A stretch of 64,000 nucleotides of DNA from Glandiceps talaboti (lineage: Eukaryota; Hemichordata; Enteropneusta; Spengelidae), in contig NC_135552.1 of assembly GCF_964340395.1 (NCBI RefSeq), positions 13,345,694 to 13,409,693 on the forward strand, in the 5' to 3' direction. The notes under the pieces were generated by a model, which did not search any database, was not told the origin of the DNA, and saw nothing but the letters and a program-made list of their open reading frames with translations. Positions 35,461 through 45,400 of this stretch are shown in pieces. A program made the translations under genes and the position numbers. Position 1 is the first letter of the stretch. Each line of letters starts with the position of its first letter.

Positions 35461-36634
35461 AACCAGAGGGTGATGTGTTCATATAACCTGTGGGTGTCAG
35501 AACTTACTGATAAAACAGAATGTATTACATTTTCTTACTAGACTTCATGATGTTTGGTTCTTCTGTACACTTGCATCAAAAAATGTTTACCCATGTGATC
35601 AATATCTGATGCATTAAATAATATATGTTGTCATTCAGGCTGTGCCATCATAAAAACTGAGGGTTTGACCATACTAGTGAAGTTGTGGAAGGTTTTTTGA
35701 AGTGCTGTGCATGATTCAGTGTGAAAGAGTTGGTCATATATGTCTTCTTATTCCGATGTGTCTTCTAAGGCAACTATCAAAGTATTGCCCCAATAATGTC
35801 CTACATCCAATGTATATCTGTCTCTATGTTCATGCCAGTAACTTTCATCTGACACTCAAAATAATATGCTACATGACTGGTGAAATTTGTATTTTTTTCA
35901 CTGTGTCTTTCTAGCCAATTGCATACTCATTTGTTCTCACTGGAATTCGATTTTGCAGGGAAAGGTAAAATGTACGGCCAAAATGCAAAGAACAGAGGAT
36001 AGGTATATCTGTCACATTTGTGGAAATTTCTTTGATTCTTTATTGCATGCACCCATCCAGGTGCTACACAATACAAACCGACCTGAACAACAATTACATA
36101 TGCACATCAACAATTTCCAAATATGAAACATTGTCTATTGTCTATTTGGTTTTCATAGATTTGGTAGGCAGGACATATTAACTTGTCTTCCATTGGCTTT
36201 GTCTGTGCTTTTAGCAAATTAATATAAGAGAATTCGAAAAATACTTCACAACTTAAGCTGTCAATTTCCACATTTAAAGTTGAAAGTTACTAATATCTGT
36301 CCTGAACAGAAGGTCATGGTAAAGACATAACTATAGTTGATAAACATTACATGAACCTATCAATCATATAATTCTAACATCTAGTGCGCTTAAATCTATT
36401 TTGTGTATGATCAATCTGACAAGTGCAAAGCTTTAATGGTTGAGAATTCTAAATGTAACAATTAGTAGAACTTATCTTGGTTGTCGCAAATCTTCATCTG
36501 CTTTCAGGCTGCTGTAACTTTTGTGAAAGATGTTTGAAATTTCTTGATTGATTTTCACCGGGGTGCATCCATATCCTTTTACCTGAAAGGACAAACAAAT
36601 TAAAGATGAACATTAAAAAAACCAATGACTACTT

Positions 36635-36636
<2 letters not shown>

Positions 36637-36704
<68 letters not shown>

Positions 36705-36950
36705 CATACATACATACATACATACATACATACATACATACATACATACATACATACATACATACATACATACATACATACATACATACATACATACATA
36801 CATACATACATACATACATACATACATACATACATACATACATACATACATACATACATACATACATACATACATACATACATACATACATACATACATA
36901 CATACATACATACATACATACATACATACATACATACATACATACATACA

Positions 36951-37012
<62 letters not shown>
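36637..37012. repeat. Compound microsatellite (TA)n-(CATA)n-(TA)n
   Basis: About 64 bp of TA, then an uninterrupted CATA tract of 280 bp (36701-36980, 70 units), then 32 bp of TA. All the 116-153-codon frames here (IHTY and MYVC repeats) are products of the tetranucleotide and not genes. Read length through this tract may be compressed by assembly. Confidence 0.98.
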
Positions 37013-37014
<2 letters not shown>

Positions 37015-39485
37015 CTTGGGATAATCAAGAATTTGGGGCAAGCGAATGAGAAAAAATGCTACTGAAAGCTTCAACTGGGGACCGAGTATTTAATTTATTC
37101 AGTGTTGTGCTAATTTATTCAAAGAATGTTTCGCCCTGAACAAAGAAAACCTTCTGAATTTGCACTGTCAGAATTACTTGAATTTTGCTGCAACTGCAGA
37201 AAATATCAATAAATAAAGTTTCAAATTGAATTAAACAGGTGACAGGGTGAATTGGGCGAGTTGGAGTAGGTAGCAAGAATCGACGACTTCTGTACTCAAC
37301 CTGCAACGTGCTTTTTATGCACGCCACATGGGCGGGAAATTTAAAGATGGGCGGCGGCACCCGCTCAGCGAAGTCCGTGTAATTTTATTTTTCAAAACCT
37401 ACTTGTTTGGACGGGGACTTTTGGTTTGAAACAAGCGGGGAGTTAATTGGAAATTCTTTGGGCCAACACTAATTGTAATTTGCACGAAATTCCGGTAGAA
37501 TTCGGTCGTCCAGCAGCCACGCTACCAAAGTTACACAATTTTTCAGTATAACACTTCACAACCAGTTTAGTGTGGGGGTGTTATAGCTCAACCACAAATC
37601 CAAAGAGTGCACGTAAAACTAAACATAACTAGCTAACCCATCTTCGACGGACGCGAAAACCCTAGGAGAAAAAAACTCACAAATTAATTAAACTTTCGCC
37701 CTTCAGTAGTCCGAGTGTCCAAATGACCACGTGGAAAAAATCACGTCGGCCCGGACGCGGAAATCGCTTGCATTTGCAACGCCAGTTTTCTTCTTCTTTA
37801 AAAGTACAGTCCTCAGAATGAGTAATGTTTTGTATTTTTGTCTTACCCAACTAACCTGTTAACATGTTTAGGTACAATCCAGACAATATCTTCGTCCAGA
37901 TGTAGGTATATAAGGCTATGAGTCTCAACTTTCACACACTCAAAAGTGGTCGTAGTCAAGGCCCGTGAGTCAAGGTCAGGATCGGACGTAACATGCGTAC
38001 TTGGAGCTCAGTCCCTGGGTGAGGGCGCCAGTCATACGTCAGTCACCTGACATACTAGTCTATCTGCTAGACCTCGGATGTTCTTCCGATAGAATACGAC
38101 ACACGCCCAAACATCGCTATCGAGGATGGAACATCCATGTTCGGGCAAGCCCTCACTGCGAACTTCGTTCGCTTATAGTATCGAAAGAAAGCCCGAACGT
38201 CTATCAGCAAGACTATGCCTTTTACAGCTGTGAAAGTAATGCTTAAAAGTCTAAATATCCTCTTAAAGTAAAGAAACTCTCCCCAATAAGAAGTGGACGT
38301 ATCCCCGTCTCAAGATCTCCACCCCACCCCCACCCCCACCTTTTTCCCTCAAGATGCTATTAGACTTTTTATTATTTTTTTATTCTTTTATTTAGATATT
38401 TCAACTCTGTTTAGTTGCTAGTTATATGATGGGCTGTAAGCTTAGAGCTTGAATATTATTGCCGAAAATGTCTGAATAGTATAAAAATTGACAAAAACCT
38501 CAAGACAACGCGTCTTATAGGAGGAGACACTACGAGACCCCCTAGAACCCCTATGAGAGATATACATATTGCCACCCAAGCTTTCCCCCCCCCCCCCACC
38601 TTTTACCTGCCAAGATGATATTACATGTAAACTTTTTTTTGAAATCGCTAATCAGTTAATTATGTAGGTACGTTGTGTGCTAAAAGTATTTGCGAGACTC
38701 TCTGAGTCACGATGAAATATCCGGCATGTGAAATTATGATATGGGGGGGGGGGGCGGGGTTGCCATGCCATTATGTCTTAGAAATAAGCCATAGGGGTCA
38801 GTAAGATACATCGTACCTCATCTCACCTCTCATGGGAGGGGTTGACCGATGTGTGAGGGCGCCCTGTCACGGCGTACCTTACAGACTAGAATGACAGACT
38901 AGGGGTCAGCCCTTTCTGGGGTTTTTACAGGGTCAGTCACTTTTTGTCGGCCCGATAGAAAATCCACCCCAGGCCGGAGAAACTGACAGGTCCCTAACTC
39001 ATGTGTACATGTCGTCGGTCTCCATTCCCAACCAGGTACACCATACACTGTACGAGGCCGGCTAGTCAAACTATGACAAAACTGTGTGTTTGATATTGGT
39101 GAATTTAAACAAGATTTACTGGTAAATGAATATTTAGTGAACGTGGATTGATATCTGGATACTGGTGAATAGTGAATTAGAGATTTTACTTCCTGTTGAA
39201 TGGTGATCTATGAGGGGTATAACCCCCACCCCCACCCCCATGTAAAGCCATAGATCTATTATTGAGATAATACTAGATCCATGGTGAGGCCGACATGTGT
39301 TTTTCTTGTATCTTCTAACCAATTTTCGTCCTGAATTTGAGTAAAATAAAGATGTAACAGAGTGAGAATTGTTCTCAAAAAATGTGTATGCTTTACAAAT
39401 GTTGATTTTTTTATAGTTGTATTTTGATAATTGTGTTAGGGGGTCAGGCACACCTAGCTAACACTTAAATCCATGTCAATAGAAA
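37013..39485. other. Intergenic DNA upstream of ACP1 copy 2
   Basis: A GC-richer patch at 37240-37770 with no recognised exon, a family B element (38056-38215) next to a family A end (38024), C-rich and G-rich runs (38320, 38590, 38742) and a partial family A element (38846-38890). No promoter motif for the downstream gene can be assigned with confidence. Confidence 0.5.
38056..38215 (+). mobile_element. Short inverted-repeat element, family B (second copy)
   Basis: Starts TAGTCTATCTGCTAGAC and ends GTCTATCAGCAAGACTA, an inverted pair with few mismatches. The body matches 16972-17138 over its full length with scattered substitutions. An open frame at 38001-38246 crosses it but the frame is not shared with the other copy. 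Confidence 0.7.
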
Positions 39486-42400
39486 ATGGCTACTCCCAGC
39501 AGTACAGAGACCTCATCGGGGGTGGACAACAGTGCAGCAAAGATACACTCGGCACTGTTTGTATGTTTTGGTATGTTCTTTTTGTTTACGTCAGACACCC
39601 ATAATACAATTTCGTCGAATTAGAAGATTGTTACATATAAGTTTATACAATTTCGTCGAATTAGAAGTTTGTAACCGTGGAAGTACCACCTATGGTGTGG
39701 TACTTTATACTATGTAGCTGCAATCAGTCCTGCTTGCATACGGACTAATCCGGGACTCGATTCTGACAATTGTCAGTAAATATAGACCCGTGCAACGTCT
39801 GCAAGCAGGACTACAATAATTGTAGCGTTTGTTGTGATTTTGAGAGGGTTTTCCTTCTGTTTTGTGGGGTTTTTTTCAGTTCCGATGTTTACAAATGGAG
39901 TTTGTTTTCAACTTATTTACGAATAACATGGCACGACTTCGACACAAAAAAGCCGAAGTGTTTCATCTTTCGATCTGGTGTAAAGTACTACTAAAGGTAA
40001 TTCCTCTGTCAATCAGTCATGTCATAACTCAGTACTTGGAACCTTTTTTGAATGATGAAATATTTTGTTAATTCGCCAAATAAACGTGAATAAGTGAAAA
40101 AGACAATTTCCAAAGTATTGGTATATCCTCTCCCCCCCCCCCCAATGATGATGTCAAGGTATGCAGTATAGCCAGATGTTGCATACCTAATATGTTAATC
40201 ATACTATAGCCTCTGTTTTACTCTTCATTTTCTTTTTGTGTTCCTAGGAAATTATTGTAGATCTCCAATAGCAGAAGCAGTTTTTGCAACTTTATTGAAA
40301 GATAGAGGTCTGTCCAATGATTGGCTAGTTGATAGTGCTGGCTTGTCTGACTGGCACGTTGGAAAACTACCAGATGAACGGGGCAGGGCTGCATTGAAAC
40401 TCCACAATATTGTAACCAATCATATAGGAAGACAGGTGAGATATCAATTTTATTGGTTAGTTGAAAGTTGTTGAATCATTATGAGAAAGAATATAAAAGG
40501 GGAGATGTAAGAGGGATCGAGAGAAAAAAATTCTGAAATGTTTATGTCGCTATAAATGGAAGTGTGAAAGATTATCATCCGATGAAATTATGTTGATGTA
40601 TTCATACAATGTTCAGGCCAATGTCAGATAAAGTAAAATTCAAATTTTGGTATGAAAAACAGTTGTCTGGCAGACCTATGGAAAAGTTGGTCCAGAACAA
40701 AGACTGTTCCTATTCAATCTGTATGGCTCCACTGATAATCCAAGACCATATGGGAGTCAAATACATTGGGGTTTAATAATGATACAGTGCTTTTCCCCAA
40801 ACCATGTCAAAGCAGTTAATTTGTTGGTAGATACAGGATAACTATTTCAGTATATTGTAAGTGAATGGATTTTTAGGTACACAAGTAATATGGGAATAGA
40901 GTTATGTGTTAACCTTCAGATTCTATTCAACTTTCACTGGCTGCTGACCATGGATTTTGTTTGAACTTCAACAGATTATACTTTGTGTAGTAGTATGTAT
41001 GCTGTTACTGTTTATATCATTAACTAAATACAGAGCCCACACGGTGTCAATGATGTTTGTGTGTTATCATTTTGGTGTCTATCTCAACATGAAACATTGT
41101 GATCAGGCAGGTTCACTGATCTTGATAGTTCATTTAATTGCTTTGACTTGGTTTGGGGTAAAGCAGTATAATATCTCTGTGCACATACATGCTAACCTTG
41201 CAGGTTACTTCCATTTCACAAACGGTCTACCAACAAGTGATTAACACATTATAAAATTGATTATCTTTATATTTCAGATAACCAGGCGAGATTTTGCAAA
41301 GTTTGAATATATATTTGGAATGGATGATAGCAATTTTTCGTAAGTCGTGTACTCAGTATATATTTTCTATGAACACAACCAATCAGGTTGCAGTAATTAG
41401 AACATGCATGAAACAAATGTGCTCACTAATGCACATGCACATACACATATGCACACATACATACACACGAACGCATGCAAACACAAGCATGCACATGCAC
41501 ACACATTCATGCATACGTATGTATGTACGAACGTACACACACACACACACATATATATACATACATACATACATACATACATACATGCATACATACATAC
41601 ATACATACATACATACATACATACATACATACATACATGCATGCATACGTACGTACGTACATACATACTTGTACTCCGGCTGGGCGTTAAATTTTGACTG
41701 ACATTTACAAATGAGGGCTATTGACCAATCAGGGAAAAACGTGAAGACCGGTGTATCAGCAGAGTAGCAAATTTATCAAATGTCAGTGGCGGGATTGTAT
41801 TTGCTGTGTATGAGATCCAATTAATGGCATCCAGGGAAGAGTGATTAGACGCAGACAATCATAACAAAAACATGACCGAACAGATAAGACTTCCGTTCAC
41901 ACGTTGAACACTATTTTCGTAATAATAAACATTACCTCAGAGTGTATTTAGAAGGTGAATAAAATACACATACTACAAGGTAGACGGTATAATGGCAGGG
42001 AGAAAGCCTCAGAGTGTATTTAGAAGGTGAATAAAATACACATACTACAAGGTAGACGGTATAATGGCAGGGAGAAAGCGACGGTTTGCTGTTATGACAG
42101 CTGAGGACGTAGATCAGAAAGTGAAGGCAAGTGTACTGAAAAATACACAGAAAAAAAATACTAGCTCATCATGCAAGTTTGGAATAGTTGGGCCGAAGAT
42201 AGGGATGAAGACGGAATGGACAAAAAGTCACAATAATTGTGGACAGTTGGGCCGAAGATAGGGATGAAGACGGAATGGACAAAAAGTCACTATAATTGTG
42301 GACGGTATTGCATTGTAGTTTGAATGGTATATTTTACTACAACTTGCGAGAGGTAGACGGTACTACTATTGCTTCGTAATACACGACATTTCAAAAGTTT

Positions 42401-45400
42401 GAATGATGTATTTCATTTGCATGTAATTAATATGCTGTTTCTTTACACTAGACACAGATAAACAATTTCGCTGAAAGTTGTATTTTTGATGTCAGTAGCC
42501 AGGTTTTGTTTTATCAGTGGCGATTAAATTTCATATCACTAGTTGCACAAACATGATGGATGTGATTGTATTGAGTAGTTTGTAGTATGAATGTCCTGCA
42601 TAATAATATCAAGCAAATACACAGTGGTATGAAATACACTGTACATTGGGATGTAAATTGCTATTTTCGTCGTGCAACATAGCGATATACGTGTGTGACA
42701 TTGAATGTTGACACAGGCGTGTATCCAGTTTGTTGACACGTGTCAGCTTCGATTGGAAGTCACGTTGGCGCCAGGGTGTCTTGTCGAAAATCAAAACATA
42801 AACAATGGGTGTATGGAGTTTTTCCTGGAAAGAATATGACACCATTGAATTATTAGCCGGGGTACAAGATAAATGCCATCCTGGCAATACACGCCTCCTA
42901 CGTCGGCGTGTATTTACCCGGACGGCATTTATTACATACATACATACATACACACATATACATACATACATACATACATACATACATACATACATACATA
43001 CATACATACATACATACATACATACATACATACATACATACATACATACATACATACATACATACATACATACATACATACATACATACATACATACATA
43101 CATACATACATACATACCTACGTACGTACGTACGTATGTATGTACATGCATACATACATACATACATACATACATACATACATACACACACACATATATA
43201 CATACATACATACACATATGCAAGTACATACACTACATGCACTCCATAAATCTATGGACAGTGATTTTTGAAGTCTTCAGGCTTCTTTGCGGCAATGGTA
43301 GAGACAATTACTCCCAATAAGGGTGGTGCTAGTGATTTCTGTGTTTCTCTTGAACTGTATGAGTGACTCTATATTTATGGCTTCTCACCAAATTTTTTTC
43401 AATGTCGCCCTCTGTGGCCGGATAAGGAAATAATAAGGGCAGAATGACATGACGTATCTTACAGTCTATTAGGGTGAGGTTTTTTTTTTTTTTGTTTCTC
43501 ATCTCCAATGGAATAGTCAGGTGGGGCGGGCGGGCGAAATAAAAAAAAAAGGGGGCAAGAAAAAAAAATCTGTATTTTTCCAGTTGTATTCTCTCTCCTT
43601 TCTGTCCTGTCAGTCTCTCTACAACTTCTTTTCTCTTTTCTTTATTGAATTCCTTGTTACAAGTCTCTTTCCTTCATTTTAGCAAGGTTGACAAGTCTGT
43701 AGAATAACTTTGTAAGAAGATGAATACTTATCATCCTGATGGGTGTAAATCTGTAGCCATGAACTATTGTGTGATTTTATCAGGAGTACTAATACATTCG
43801 TCCTATTAATCAAAGTGGCATTGCCATCGCTAACAATTTTTTCAAGTTATCCAATTTGAACTTCAGTGTGTAACTTTTTGAAACACTTACATGATGATTG
43901 TCATCAGTGTGCGAGATGAATTTTCATTTATATAAATCATTACTTCTATGAAACATTTTTTCTTCAGTGTAAACTTGTCAAAATAATCCACCAGATAACA
44001 TGTAAACATTTCTAGAACTCAGAATTCCTTTGGGATTTACTGTTTAAAAGTAATTAAAAGTAATAATGTAAACATCGGAATCATGCATGTCATGGATCAT
44101 GAAACGCTATGGAGTCGATCATTTCCCCGATGATACAACTGATTTAAAGCTAAAACCTGGTCAAGAAATTAGGAATGCAGTATGACTTTTACCAATTTTA
44201 AGCATAATTTTGAAAATGATGGAAATATTCTGAGCTATTATTACATTGCAGCAAAATGTACTGCGCGACAGTATTAATTTCGAGCCCTGTCCCTCATCAA
44301 ACCTCAACGGCTTCAGCCATGATGAAAGACACATGCCGCTCTGATGTAACAAAGGGGGTGGGTGGGTGGGTGGGTGGGTGGGAGGGTGGGGGGGGGGGGG
44401 GGGTAGACGGCAGTGTTCTGCCAAGGTTTCCAACAAATGGGGACAAAGGCCCCTTGGTTGCAAAAAGTGGTGTCATTTGACAGGGAGTGGGGTCAATTAT
44501 TATTGTCTATGAAATATTCATATAAATTATCTGAGACCACTGTAGAGATACTGTGGTCTGAGATATTCCATTACGTATAGACCATTACCTAACTACATAA
44601 AAAAAATCCATTCATAATAACAGTTCCCAGTAAGCTATTTTTTGAAAATTGTGTACTACACATTACATCTTAATAAAAGAAGGCAATTAAGATTATGTAA
44701 TTTTAAGTCATTTCTACAGAATATATTATATATTGTTTAGAAAGATTGGACAGCCAGGTAGTCACAATTTTTAATCTGAATATCAATGAATAGCAGTGCT
44801 CAAATTTTTAATTCCCTTTTTTTCTGACAAGGACAAAGAACTTCAAAATAAGTCACAGTGAACATATGATTGTCAAGAATAAAAACTTGGAGAAATCCTA
44901 AACTTGTAACCACTTGTTTCATTTTTGAAATTGTTAGTACACTGCTGTGTTTATCATTCCCTCTTCAAATTCATGACATTTTGAAGAAAAAAAATCCCTG
45001 ACTTTAAAAAGTACCAAAGGTGAACGAAAAACTTACAAATAATAGTCAAACAAACTTTGAAATAGTTTATTTTTTATCAATTAACCGTTACTGGCTGTGT
45101 ATCATGATTTGGTCCTGCTATATCAAATGACAGCATAGTTACATACCGTAAATTTGATACGGAAAGCTGACATTAGGTGTCCTTGACAGTCAGAACTTGA
45201 ATCTTTAACTAAAACTACGTCAAACTACGTCAACAACGTCAAAGTTGGGATGCTCTGTAAATGCCACATTAATTTTTTTCTGATTTGTACAACAAGTTCG
45301 TTCTTCATGTGTGACCGTCTATAGTGGCCATGCCAGTGATTACGCATTGATTCAGTGCCCAACATTCACATGTGTCACTGTCAACATCATGCAACAAGAT

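Larger units (their letters stand above)
31751..36636. other. Intergenic DNA without a supported gene
   Basis: Contains a 363-bp dispersed repeat (32543-32905) between direct repeats, an 82-bp tandem repeat (33275-33535), a low-complexity CAAC/ACCA stretch (35200-35460), and two weak exon-like segments (minus 34374-34492; plus 35959-36060). Apart from these, nothing recognised. Confidence 0.5.

Noticed and set aside
36606-37074. Frames of 116-153 codons (IHTY / MYVC repeats)
   Set aside because: Translation of (TA)n and (CATA)n microsatellite in every frame.
42609-43320. Frames of up to 206 codons across the CATA tract
   Set aside because: Mostly tetranucleotide repeat; the flanking parts have no recognisable similarity or splice structure.
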